Position numbers and translations under genes: made by a program
Shown here: positions 1 to 6,986 of the stretch, one piece after another
Position numbering within the stretch: the first letter of the stretch is position 1
Layout: each line of letters begins with the position of its first letter
Assembly: GCA_023423775.1 (NCBI GenBank)
Contig: JAFAEZ010000219.1
Span: 1-9,477, forward strand
Direction of reading: 5' to 3'
Length of the DNA stretch: 9,477 bases
Source: Pseudomonadota bacterium
Lineage (GTDB): Bacteria; Pseudomonadota; Alphaproteobacteria; Sphingomonadales; Sphingomonadaceae
Notes under the pieces: model-generated
What the model saw: only the letters and a program-made list of their open reading frames with translations
Databases searched by the model: none
What the model was told of the DNA's origin: nothing

Positions 1-792
1 GACCTGCTCGGCGCGTGCGCGGACGCAGCGCACCAGAGCCGAGCCCGACACCGACGGCCGCTCGTCCAGCGAGGTCGCCGGGCCGCCGGGCGCGACATGG
101 GCGCGGGGCAGCAGGCCGCGCCGCGACAGCGCCAGGATGCGGCCGCGAAAGCCGTGTGAGTCGAGCAGCAAGGCGACGTCGATCATGGTGAGGCCGGTGC
201 CGAGCACCAACACCTCGTCGCCATCATCGAGACCTTCGACGACCCGGTCCGACCAGGGATCGGCTGCATAGACGTCCGGACCGAGGCCGGCCGCGCGCAG
301 GGGCGGCGGCTCGTGCGGCGGAAGGTTGCCGACCGACAGGACGACCTTGTCGGCGCTGAGCGGGGCGCCCTCGGCCAGCGTCACCGTCGCCCCGTCCGCC
401 GCGAACGTCACGTCGGTCACCTCGTCGCGAACGATCGTCAGCCGGCCTGCGCAATTGGCCACGGCTTCGTCCAATATCTCGCCGAGATAGGCGCCGTAGG
501 TGCGGCGCGAGATGAAGTCGGCGGCGCCGCCCAGCCCGTGCCGCTCCAGCCAGCGGACGAAATGGCCGGGGTCGTCCGGAAAGGCGCTCATATTGCCGGC
601 GCGCACATTGAGCAGATGATCGTCGTGGGCAGCCGAATAAGCGGTGCCGCGGCCGACGACCGGCCGGCGCTCGATGAGTGTCACGCGCGGGCCGGCATGG
701 CGCAGGATGTTGACCGCCTGCAGGGTTCCGGAAAAGCCGCCGCCGACGATGGCGACATGGGAGGTCGGTGCGGGGCCGTGGGGCATGTCCAT
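1..792 (-). CDS. FAD/NAD(P)-binding oxidoreductase (NAD_binding_9-like), 3' end beyond the window
   Basis: The minus-strand frame is open from ATG 792 to the window edge: 264 codons with no stop, so the C-terminal part is missing. Near the N-terminus (about residues 13-22) is a dinucleotide-binding start, VAIVGGGFSG. It is followed by an acidic ERRPVVGRGTAY stretch and a LLNVRAGNMSAFPDDP segment, which I recognise from the FAD/NAD(P)-binding family that includes the NAD_binding_9 domain. A second nucleotide-binding element, VLVLGTGLTMIDVALLL, lies near residues 194-210. Family members usually run to about 450-480 residues, so roughly half is visible. Members are predicted flavin-dependent oxidoreductases whose substrate is usually unknown. 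ATG 786 or an in-frame GTG just upstream are alternative starts, and no strong ribosome binding site separates them. The gene is divergent from the small gene at 913, with about 120 bases between that show no clear promoter. The family call is fairly secure; the reaction is not known. Confidence 0.85.
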   Translation of the reverse strand, partial: MDMPHGPAPTSHVAIVGGGFSGTLQAVNILRHAGPRVTLIERRPVVGRGTAYSAAHDDHLLNVRAGNMSAFPDDPGHFVRWLERHGLGGAADFISRRTYGAYLGEILDEAVANCAGRLTIVRDEVTDVTFAADGATVTLAEGAPLSADKVVLSVGNLPPHEPPPLRAAGLGPDVYAADPWSDRVVEGLDDGDEVLVLGTGLTMIDVALLLDSHGFRGRILALSRRGLLPRAHVAPGGPATSLDERPSVSGSALVRCVRARAEQV

Positions 793-912
793 GTGGGACG
801 CACTGCCCGATTTCCGCGGGGGCTGCTAGACCGCTCGTCCGGCCGGGGCTTCTGGCGCCACGCGCTTTCGTGGTAGAGAGCCGGCTGGCACCATCGAAGC
901 AGGACGAGACCC

Positions 913-1179
913 ATGCAGCGCAAGGCAGGATTGGTTGCGCGCAGCCGCACCCATCTGAAAGAGGCGGGCGAGGGCTATCGCGAGCATCTCGGCGTGGCGT
1001 CCGGCATCGGCAGCGCGATGATCCTCGCCGGCGCGGCCTGCATGATCCACGGCCTCGTGCCCGGGATGTTCACCGACCGCGCCAGCAAGACGATCCGCCG
1101 GCTGAACGACCGCATTGCGGCGCGCCAGCACCAGTCGGCCCTGGCCGAGGCGCTGCACCAGCTCGAATATGAGATCTGA
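913..1179 (+). CDS. Small DUF6356-like protein
   Basis: This is an 88-residue protein of unknown function. Its central part (about residues 19-66) reads YREHLGVASGIGSAM, then a hydrophobic Ala/Gly-rich segment ending in IHGLVPGMF, then a basic helix with TIRRLNDRI. The order (EHLGVA, a glycine-rich hydrophobic span, H-x-LVP-x-F, then a conserved R-x-LNDR helix) matches what I remember of the DUF6356 family, short proteins common in sphingomonads. The hydrophobic stretch at about 28-52 could be one membrane span or a buried helix. The ATG at 913 follows a purine-rich AGGACGAG about 6 bases upstream, which supports the start. The gene lies 74 bases before the alcohol dehydrogenase on the same strand, so co-transcription is possible but not shown. 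The family assignment is from memory of the pattern, and no function should be inferred from it. Confidence 0.75.
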   Translation: MQRKAGLVARSRTHLKEAGEGYREHLGVASGIGSAMILAGAACMIHGLVPGMFTDRASKTIRRLNDRIAARQHQSALAEALHQLEYEI

Positions 1180-1253
1180 GCGGCACCCGACCGCTTGATA
1201 AGGCGTTCACCGCGGGGGAAAGGGGCCATGCTCCGAACGAGGAAGGAATCACC

Positions 1254-2318
1254 GTGACCGCCACCAAAGCCTATGCCGCCTATGACGCGGAGAGCCCACT
1301 CGCGCCGTTCACGCTGGAGCGCCGCCTGCCCGGTCATCACGACGTCCAGATCGAGATACTCTATTGCGGGGTCTGCCACTCGGATCTCCACACCGCCCGC
1401 AACGAATGGGGCGGCACCACCTATCCGTGCGTCCCCGGCCACGAAATCGTCGGCCGCGTGACGGCGACGGGCGAGCATGTCGGCAAGTTCGCGGTCGGCG
1501 ATCTCGTCGGCGTCGGTTGCATGGTCGATTCCTGCCAGCATTGCGACGCCTGCGCCGAAGGGCTCGAGCAATATTGCGAGAACGGCTTCACCGGCACCTA
1601 TGACAGCCGCGAGCAGGGCGGCGGCCCCATCACTTATGGCGGCTATTCGGACAAGATCGTGGTGCGGGAGGAGTTCGTGCTCCGCATCCGGCATGGCGAA
1701 GACCAGCTGGCCGCGGTCGCGCCCTTGCTGTGCGCCGGCATCACCACCTGGTCGCCGCTGCGCGAATGGAAGGTCGGGAAGGGTCACAAGGTCGGGATCG
1801 TCGGACTCGGCGGGCTCGGCCATATGGGAGTGAAGCTCGCCGCGGCGATGGGCGCCCATGTCGTCCTCTTCACCACTTCGCCGAACAAACGCGACGACGC
1901 GCTGCGACTCGGCGCGCATGAGGTCGTCGTGTCGAAGAATGCCGACGAGATGGCCGCGCACAAGAACAGCTTCGACTTCATCCTCAACACGGTCGCCGCG
2001 CCGCACGACCTCGATGCCTTCCTGACCCTCCTGAAGCGGGACGGCACGATGACACTCGTCGGCGCGCCGGCCACCCCGCATCCGTCGCCGACCGTGTTCA
2101 ACCTGATCATGAAGCGGCGCCGGCTTGCCGGCTCGCTGATCGGTGGGATCGAGGAGACCCAGGAGATGCTCGATTTCTGCGCCGAGCACGGCATCGTCTC
2201 AGACATCGAGATGATCCCGATCCAGGCGATCAACGACGCCTATGAGCGGATGCTGCGCAGCGACGTCAAATACCGGTTCGTAATCGACATGCAGTCGCTC
2301 AAGGACGAAGCCGCCTGA
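1254..2318 (+). CDS. Zinc-dependent NAD(P)-dependent alcohol dehydrogenase (CAD/YahK type)
   Basis: This is a medium-chain, zinc-dependent alcohol/aldehyde oxidoreductase of 354 residues, the usual length. The GroES-like catalytic domain comes first. GVCHSD supplies C41, PGHE supplies H63/E64 and LLCAGIT supplies C160, the expected catalytic-zinc ligands. The structural-zinc lobe has C94, C97, C100 and C108. The Rossmann fold has GLGGLG at 184-189, followed by a TTSPNKR segment. Hydroxyl and basic residues after the second strand favour NADP(H), as in cinnamyl-alcohol dehydrogenase and E. coli YahK; that preference is inferred. The enzyme probably reduces aldehydes in the cytosol, and the physiological substrate cannot be read from sequence. 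The start is a GTG with AGGAAGGA about 8 bases upstream; translation from it fits the family N-terminus. Its stop overlaps the likely start of the chromate transporter, suggesting one transcript and translational coupling. Confidence 0.95.
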   Translation: MTATKAYAAYDAESPLAPFTLERRLPGHHDVQIEILYCGVCHSDLHTARNEWGGTTYPCVPGHEIVGRVTATGEHVGKFAVGDLVGVGCMVDSCQHCDACAEGLEQYCENGFTGTYDSREQGGGPITYGGYSDKIVVREEFVLRIRHGEDQLAAVAPLLCAGITTWSPLREWKVGKGHKVGIVGLGGLGHMGVKLAAAMGAHVVLFTTSPNKRDDALRLGAHEVVVSKNADEMAAHKNSFDFILNTVAAPHDLDAFLTLLKRDGTMTLVGAPATPHPSPTVFNLIMKRRRLAGSLIGGIEETQEMLDFCAEHGIVSDIEMIPIQAINDAYERMLRSDVKYRFVIDMQSLKDEAA

Positions 2319-3646
2319 GCGCCTACCCGACCTTCGGAGAGGCGGTCCGCGCCTGGGCGCGGATCGCCCTGCTGAGCTTCGGCGGCCCCGCCGGGCAGAT
2401 CGCGGTCATGCACCGCATCCTCGTCGAGGAGAAGAAGTGGATCGGCGAGGAGCGTTTTCTTCACGCGCTCAATTTCTGCATGCTGCTGCCGGGGCCGGAA
2501 GCGCAGCAGCTCGCCACCTATATCGGCTGGCTGCTGCACCGGGTGAAGGGCGGGCTCGTCGCCGGCCTGCTGTTCATCCTGCCCGGACTGATCGCAATGA
2601 TGGCGCTGAGCTGGCTCTATGTCCTCTACGGCCGGGCGACGCCGGTCGCCGCCTTATTCTTCGGGCTGAAGGCGGCGGTGCTGGCGATCGTCGTTCAGGC
2701 GGTGGCGCGAATCGGCGCGCGGGCGCTCGGCAACAACGCGCGTCGCCTCGTGGCGGCCGGGGCCTTTCTTGGCATCTTCCTGCTCGACATCCCCTTCCCG
2801 CTGATCGTGCTGGGCGCCGGGCTGGTTGGCTTCGCCGCAGCGCGAGCGGGCAGCAAGGCTTTCGCAGCCGGTGGCGGACACGGCCCTGGCGGGACGCCCG
2901 TCCCCGACGCCGAGACCGCGCTTGGAACCGGACTGCCCGATCATGCCCGGAACGGATGGCGCCTGCTCCCGGTCGCCTTGCTGCTGCTCCTGCTGTGGCT
3001 GGTCCCGGTCGGATTGCTGGTCGCCGGGGGCACCGGGGCCTTCGCCGACATTGCGCTCTTCTTCTCGCAAATGGCGGTGGTGACCTTCGGCGGCGCCTAT
3101 GCGGTGCTCGCTTATGTCGCGCAGGCCGCAGTCGACACCTATCACTGGCTCCAGCCGGGCGAGATGCTCGACGGACTCGGCCTTGCCGAGACGACGCCCG
3201 GGCCGCTGATCATGGTCACCCAATTCGTCGGCTTCCTCGGCGCCTACCGCGATCCGGGCGGGCTGCCGCCTTTGCTCGCCGGCACGCTCGGCGGCTTGCT
3301 CACCACCTGGGTTACCTTCCTGCCCTGTTTCCTGTGGATCTTCGCCGGGGCGCCGTGGATCGAAAGGCTGCGCGAGAATCGCGCGCTGGCCGGCGCGCTC
3401 GCCGCGATCACGGCGGCGGTCGTCGGCGTGATCCTGAACCTCGCCGTCTGGTTCGCCGTCCACTTCCTGTTCGCGCGGGTGACGGAGCGCCGGTTCGGGC
3501 CGGACATTCCCGATTGGGCCAGCCTCGATCCGCTCGCCGCCTTGCTCTCGGCAGCGGCGCTGGTGGCGGTGTTTCGCTTCAGGATCGGGATGATTCCAGT
3601 GCTCGCCGGATCGGCTCTTCTAGGCTTTCTTTTCAAAGGCCTGTAG
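2315..3646 (+). CDS. chrA: Chromate transporter ChrA, two-domain; probable CTG start
   Basis: This is an inner-membrane transporter of the CHR superfamily; characterised members expel chromate, although many relatives have untested substrates. Two homologous halves are visible. The first carries SFGGPAGQIAVMHR and the LLPGPEAQQLATYIGW block. The second carries VTFGGAYAVLAYVAQ and ETTPGPLIMVTQFVGFLGA. Many hydrophobic spans are separated by a polar linker near residues 180-210. The first ATG (2408) would begin inside the conserved SFGGPAGQ motif and lose it. Between the last upstream in-frame stop (2243-2245) and 2408 there is no ATG, GTG or TTG. The CTG at 2315 restores an N-terminus of family type (SAYPTFGEAVRAWARI), gives 443 residues, overlaps the dehydrogenase stop as CTGA, and has AAGGAC at 2301-2306. 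I therefore place the start at 2315; 2408 is the fallback. Family call is very secure; start about 0.75. Confidence 0.93.
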   Translation: MSAYPTFGEAVRAWARIALLSFGGPAGQIAVMHRILVEEKKWIGEERFLHALNFCMLLPGPEAQQLATYIGWLLHRVKGGLVAGLLFILPGLIAMMALSWLYVLYGRATPVAALFFGLKAAVLAIVVQAVARIGARALGNNARRLVAAGAFLGIFLLDIPFPLIVLGAGLVGFAAARAGSKAFAAGGGHGPGGTPVPDAETALGTGLPDHARNGWRLLPVALLLLLLWLVPVGLLVAGGTGAFADIALFFSQMAVVTFGGAYAVLAYVAQAAVDTYHWLQPGEMLDGLGLAETTPGPLIMVTQFVGFLGAYRDPGGLPPLLAGTLGGLLTTWVTFLPCFLWIFAGAPWIERLRENRALAGALAAITAAVVGVILNLAVWFAVHFLFARVTERRFGPDIPDWASLDPLAALLSAAALVAVFRFRIGMIPVLAGSALLGFLFKGL

Positions 3647-3660
3647 CGACATACATGTCG
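3647..3660. promoter_or_regulatory. 14-bp perfect inverted repeat, possible operator
   Basis: CGACAT-AC-ATGTCG starts at the base after the chrA stop and lies 38 bases before the Rrf2-family start codon. Both 6-bp arms match perfectly. It sits just upstream of the candidate -35 of that gene, a plausible place for an operator, perhaps for autoregulation. It has no run of T and a stem too short for a convincing terminator. The sequence shows only the symmetry; the binding protein is unknown. Confidence 0.35.
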
Positions 3661-3663
3661 TGG

Positions 3664-3692
3664 TTGCCAAGCTAACGCATTGGGTTCATTAG
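3664..3692 (+). promoter_or_regulatory. Candidate housekeeping promoter of the Rrf2-family gene
   Basis: TTGCCA at 3664-3669 resembles a -35 box (five of six bases of TTGACA). Seventeen bases later CATTAG at 3687-3692 is a weak -10. This would place transcription start at or within a few bases of the ATG at 3699, fitting the absence of a Shine-Dalgarno sequence there. A loose inverted repeat, GCTAA at 3671-3675 with TTAGC at 3689-3693, brackets the spacer and -10 region. The -10 match is poor, so this remains a candidate. Confidence 0.35.
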
Positions 3693-3698
3693 CCCTCC

Positions 3699-4196
3699 AT
3701 GCTTTCTCAACGAACCCGGTATACAATCCGAGCGTTGCTCCACCTGGCCGACCGCTATGGCCAAGGCCCGGTGCAGTTGAGCGAGATCGCTGAAGCGCAG
3801 AATATCCCGCCCAAATTCCTCACCGTGATGCTGTCGCAGATGAGCCGCGAGGGCATGATCGTCAGCCGCCGCGGACGCGATGGCGGCTATTGGCTGGCCC
3901 GCCCGCCGCAGGACGTCAGCTATGGCGAGATCGTCCGCCTGACGCGCGGCTCGCTGGGACTGCTGCCGTGCGCGAGCCGGCTCGCCTATGAGCCGTGCGA
4001 GAATTGCGTGACCGAGGAACAGTGCCGCCTCCATCGCGTGATGCTGATGGTGCGCGACGAGACCGCGCGCATCCTCGACGGCCTCAGCCTCGCCGACCCT
4101 ATCCCCCTGGACGAGGGCGCCCTCGAAACGCTGGCGAGCGACGCGCGCGAGGCGGGGCCGGTCGATCCGACCACCGCCGATCCGGCTTCGCTCTAG
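3699..4196 (+). CDS. Rrf2-family transcriptional regulator with a four-cysteine cluster
   Basis: This is a 165-residue winged-helix regulator of the Rrf2 family (IscR, NsrR, RirA and CymR are relatives). The N-terminus MLSQRTRYTIRALLHLA, the helix-turn-helix around 26-52 (LSEIAEAQNIPPKFLTVML) and the wing SRRGRDGGYWLARPP at about 56-70 are typical. Cysteines at 91, 100, 103 and 109, with H112 nearby, lie where Rrf2 members bind an Fe-S cluster. The spacing (C-X8-C-X2-C-X5-C) is not the IscR pattern, so iron-sulfur, redox or metal sensing is likely but the ligand set is uncertain. The tail from about 135 is acidic and probably disordered. The start fits the family exactly, yet the bases before it (AGCCCTCC) offer no ribosome binding site, suggesting leaderless translation. 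It follows chrA by 52 bases, and its stop overlaps the stop of the convergent kinase gene. Confidence 0.93.
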   Translation: MLSQRTRYTIRALLHLADRYGQGPVQLSEIAEAQNIPPKFLTVMLSQMSREGMIVSRRGRDGGYWLARPPQDVSYGEIVRLTRGSLGLLPCASRLAYEPCENCVTEEQCRLHRVMLMVRDETARILDGLSLADPIPLDEGALETLASDAREAGPVDPTTADPASL

Positions 4197-5533
4197 ATTA
4201 CGATCCTGAATAGCGCGCCGCCGCTCTCCGTGGCGGCGAGATCGATCGAACCGCGGTGGGCAAGGACGAGCTGGCGCGCGAGGCTCAGCCCCACCCCCGT
4301 CCCCTTGGCCTTGGTGGTGAAGAAGGGGAGGAAGACGTCATGGCGCAGGCTCTCGGGCACGCCCGCGCCATTGTCTCCGACCTCGATCTGGGTGCGTCCG
4401 TTCCTGGTCTGGGCGAAGGATAGAGCGACGCAGGGTTCGGCGGCATGTGCGCGGGCCGCCTCGGCGCCGTTGCGCAGCAGGTTGATCAGCACCTGGCAGA
4501 GCAAGTCGGGGTCCGCGTCGATCGTCATGTTATCGGGCTCGACGTCCAGCGTCAGCGTGACGCCAGCGCCGGCGTCGCTCGCGCGGAACAGGGATTCCAG
4601 CTCCTGCGCCCAAGGGAGGACCTCGAACTCGCGGCGGCGGACCTCGGGCGTGCGGCTGATCTGGCGGTAGCTTTCGACGAAATGCATCACGCCGTCGGCG
4701 CGGCGCGCCAGCGTCTCGATCGCGGCGCGGGCGTCGCTGATGTCGGCGTCGTCGCCCTTGTCTGCGGTGCCGATCAACTGGGCGGCAGTATGGGCGAGCG
4801 AGGTGACCGGGGTCATCGAGTTCATGATCTCGTGGGTGAGGACGCGCACGAGGTCGCTCTGCGCCGCGATCTCGATCGCGTTCAATTCGCCCTGGATCGG
4901 TTGCACCGCGACGACCCGTACCTGGCTTCCGAGGCGGTGGACGAGGGCGGCGCTCACCATCGCCGTCTGCGGCACTGTGTCGGTCGTAAGCGGGACGAGG
5001 CGCGGGCGCGACACGGCCGCGTCGGTCAGGCTCTTGGCGAAGGCGGCGCCGTAAATCTCGAAATCCTCGATCCGGACGCCTTTGTGACGGACCAGCAGCC
5101 GGCGCGCCGCCTTGTTGGCGAGATCGACCTTGCCGTCGGCGCCCACGGTGAGCAAAGCGGTCGGCGCGTCGTCCAGCACCGCCTCGTAGAAACGGCTGTC
5201 GTCGCTCAGGCGGTGGCGCTCGTCGCGCAGGCGACGGATGCCCTGTTCCAACGCCTCGCCGAACTCGCTGAAGCCGCTGCCCTCGTGCCGGTGGGTGAAG
5301 CTCTGCTGGAGGTCGCCGAAGCGGACGGCGTCGACGAAGCGGGCAAGCTCGACATTGGTGCGCTGGATGTAGCGCCACAGGCCCAGGACGGCGGCGGCGC
5401 AGATCATCGCCGCCAGCAGCCGGGCGGCGGCCAGACCGGGCGCGTTCAACGTATAGAGGAAGGCGAAGGCCGTCAGCATCAGCAGCCCGACCCGCCACAC
5501 CAGGCCGATGATGAAGCGGCGCCTAAAGCCCAT
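4193..5533 (-). CDS. Membrane sensor histidine kinase (PAS, HisKA/HATPase), partner of the sigma-54 regulator
   Basis: This is a 446-residue kinase that probably phosphorylates the response regulator encoded just upstream. Two membrane spans lie at about 9-28 and 34-54, separated by only a few residues, so there is almost no periplasmic sensor. A HAMP-like linker helix (about 57-112) and a PAS-like segment (about 113-150 onward, FYEAVLDDAPTALLTVGADGKV) follow. The H-box is VLTHEIMNSMTPV with H234 as expected phosphate acceptor. The ATPase domain has N351/N355 in LINLLRNGAEAA, DNGAGVP at 387-393, FLPFFTTK at 401-408 and GTGVGLSL at 411-418. All catalytic boxes are intact. The ATG at 5533 is separated by two bases from the regulator stop, and only a weak AGG precedes it, so translation is probably coupled. 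It resembles NtrY-type kinases more than EnvZ-type ones. The signal is unknown; a membrane or protein-partner signal is inferred from the topology. Confidence 0.93.
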   Translation of the reverse strand: MGFRRRFIIGLVWRVGLLMLTAFAFLYTLNAPGLAAARLLAAMICAAAVLGLWRYIQRTNVELARFVDAVRFGDLQQSFTHRHEGSGFSEFGEALEQGIRRLRDERHRLSDDSRFYEAVLDDAPTALLTVGADGKVDLANKAARRLLVRHKGVRIEDFEIYGAAFAKSLTDAAVSRPRLVPLTTDTVPQTAMVSAALVHRLGSQVRVVAVQPIQGELNAIEIAAQSDLVRVLTHEIMNSMTPVTSLAHTAAQLIGTADKGDDADISDARAAIETLARRADGVMHFVESYRQISRTPEVRRREFEVLPWAQELESLFRASDAGAGVTLTLDVEPDNMTIDADPDLLCQVLINLLRNGAEAARAHAAEPCVALSFAQTRNGRTQIEVGDNGAGVPESLRHDVFLPFFTTKAKGTGVGLSLARQLVLAHRGSIDLAATESGGALFRIVI

Positions 5534-5535
5534 GC

Positions 5536-6930
5536 CTAGAGACCGTGCTTGTCCATGCGCCGATAAAGCGAGGCGCGGGTCAGACCGAGCTCCGCGGCTG
5601 CCAACGAGATATTGTAGGCGTGCTTCTTGAGCGCCGCCTCGACCATGTGGCGCTCGGCGCGGTCGAGGTTGAGGTCCGTCCCGGCGATGGGTGGCGGCGG
5701 CGTGATCGTGCGCGGAGCGGCGGTCCGCGACAGCGAGAAATCCTCGAGCGTGAAGGCGCCCTCGCCGGCGAGGATCACGGCGCGTTCGGCGGCGTGGCGC
5801 AGCGCGCGCACGTTGCCGGGCCAGTCATAGGCCTCGAGCGCGGTCACCACCTCGGGTGGGATCTCGCGGACCGGCTTGCCGTATTTCTTCGAGTAGAAAG
5901 CGACATAATGGTCGATCAGCAGGAGGATGTCCTCGCGCCGCTCGCGCAGCGGTGGCAGCTCGATCTCGACCGTATTGAGGCGGAAGAGCAGATCTTGGCG
6001 GAAGCGGTGTTCGTCGGCGAGCTGCTCGGGGGGCAGGTTGGTGGCGGCGATCACGCGCACGTCGATCGGCACTGGTTTGTTCGAGCCGACCGGAATCACC
6101 TGCCTCTGCTCCAGCGCGGTGAGCAATTTGGGCTGCAGGTGGAGCGGCAGATTGCCGACCTCGTCGAGGAAGAGCGTGCCGCCGTCCGCAGCCTGGAGCC
6201 GGCCGATCCGGTCGCCGCGCGCATCGGTGAAGGCGCCCTTCACATGGCCGAACAGTTCCGATTCGAAGAGATTCTCGGTGACGGCGCCGAGATCGACCGA
6301 GACGAGCACTTCATCGGCGCGCCGCGAGCGCCGGTGCAGCTCGCGCGCGACCAGTTCCTTGCCCGTCCCGTTCTCGCCGAGGATGAGGACGTTGGCCTCG
6401 GTCGGCGCGGCCCGCTCGATCAGCGAGAAGACGCGCGCGATCAAGGGCGAGGTACCAAGCAGCTGCGTTTCGGCGCCGGGCGGCGGGGCGGTCACCGCGG
6501 CGGCGCGGCGGCGCTCGGTCACCACCTCTTCGCGGCTGTTGCGCAAGGCGGCGGCCGTGCGAACCGTGGCCAGCAGCCGTTCGTTCGACCAGGGCTTCGA
6601 GACGAAGTCGGTCGCGCCGCGCTTCATCGCCTCGACCGCAATCTGGATACCGCCATGGGCGGTGATCATCACCACCACCGCTTCGGGGTCGTGCTTCAGG
6701 AATTCGGCCAGCCAGTGGAAGCCCTCGGCCGCATTGGTCGCGCCGCGGCCGAAATTGGCGTCGAGCAGGATGACGTCCGGCAAAGCCGCGTCCATCGCTG
6801 CCATCGCCTCCTCGGGAGCGGTGAAAGTCGCGACCTCGACGAACAGGTCGCGCAGCAGAAGCCGCGCCGACAAAAGGATGTCGGGATCGTCATCGACCAC
6901 GATGCAGCGTGAATATTTGCCCCTTCCCAC
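5536..6930 (-). CDS. NtrC-type sigma-54-dependent response regulator
   Basis: This 464-residue activator has three domains. The receiver (about 7-125) has the D13-D15 acidic pocket, phospho-acceptor D57 (ILLDANF), T90 and K112. The AAA+ sigma-54 interaction domain (about 156-385) has Walker A GENGTGKE at 185-192, Walker B GGTLFLDEVG at 250-259 and the arginine-rich FRQDLLFRLN at 310-319. A Fis-type helix-turn-helix ends the protein (about 434-461, AAAELGLTRASLYRRM). The loop that normally reads GAFTGA is GAFTDA (232-237). The start is a GTG at 6930 with AAGGA 8 bases upstream. It is first in an operon with the histidine kinase. A candidate sigma-54 promoter and paired palindromes lie upstream, so autoregulation is likely. 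The tandem palindromes before the divergent exporter genes are the natural binding sites of this protein, by position and layout; direct binding is inferred. Confidence 0.95.
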   Translation of the reverse strand: MGRGKYSRCIVVDDDPDILLSARLLLRDLFVEVATFTAPEEAMAAMDAALPDVILLDANFGRGATNAAEGFHWLAEFLKHDPEAVVVMITAHGGIQIAVEAMKRGATDFVSKPWSNERLLATVRTAAALRNSREEVVTERRRAAAVTAPPPGAETQLLGTSPLIARVFSLIERAAPTEANVLILGENGTGKELVARELHRRSRRADEVLVSVDLGAVTENLFESELFGHVKGAFTDARGDRIGRLQAADGGTLFLDEVGNLPLHLQPKLLTALEQRQVIPVGSNKPVPIDVRVIAATNLPPEQLADEHRFRQDLLFRLNTVEIELPPLRERREDILLLIDHYVAFYSKKYGKPVREIPPEVVTALEAYDWPGNVRALRHAAERAVILAGEGAFTLEDFSLSRTAAPRTITPPPPIAGTDLNLDRAERHMVEAALKKHAYNISLAAAELGLTRASLYRRMDKHGL

Positions 6931-6965
6931 GGCCCCGATCCTTAAAGCCTAGCCGCGCGACGACA

Positions 6966-6981
6966 AACAATTTCCGTGCCA
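6966..6981 (-). promoter_or_regulatory. Candidate sigma-54 promoter of the regulator-kinase operon
   Basis: Read on the minus strand, 6981 down to 6966 gives TGGCACG-GAAA-TTGTT. The -24 element is perfect against the TGGCACG-N4-TTGCW consensus and the GG-to-GC spacing of ten bases is kept. The -12 element has GT instead of GC, an unfavourable change. Expected transcription start is about 6955, giving a leader of about 25 bases with the regulator's AAGGA site inside it. The nearest palindrome ends only six bases upstream of the -24 element, so bound regulator could either activate or crowd the polymerase. Confidence 0.6.
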
Positions 6982-6986
6982 GTTGC

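Noticed and set aside
858..873. Inverted repeat CCACG-N6-CGTGG between the first two genes
   Set aside because: Five-base arms in GC-rich DNA are expected by chance, and no promoter or second copy supports it.
975..2189. Long minus-strand open frame (404 codons) opposite the alcohol dehydrogenase
   Set aside because: It is a shadow of a clear zinc dehydrogenase in GC-rich DNA; its translation is low in complexity with no domain or ribosome binding site.
3495..3505. Near match to the enhancer motif inside chrA (GGTTCG, three bases, CGGACA)
   Set aside because: The spacer is three rather than four bases, the left arm has a mismatch, and there is no pair or sigma-54 promoter nearby.
2437..3675. 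Alternative plus frame of 412 codons overlapping chrA
   Set aside because: Its translation is Arg/Ala-rich without membrane spans; the chrA frame has the family motifs.
4445..5539. Plus-strand open frame (364 codons) opposite the histidine kinase
   Set aside because: The minus strand encodes all kinase boxes; the plus frame is rich in Arg, Ala, Gly and Val with no recognisable motif.
5545..6912. Plus-strand open frame (455 codons) opposite the response regulator
   Set aside because: The minus strand has complete receiver, AAA+ and Fis-type domains; the plus frame is a by-product of codon bias.
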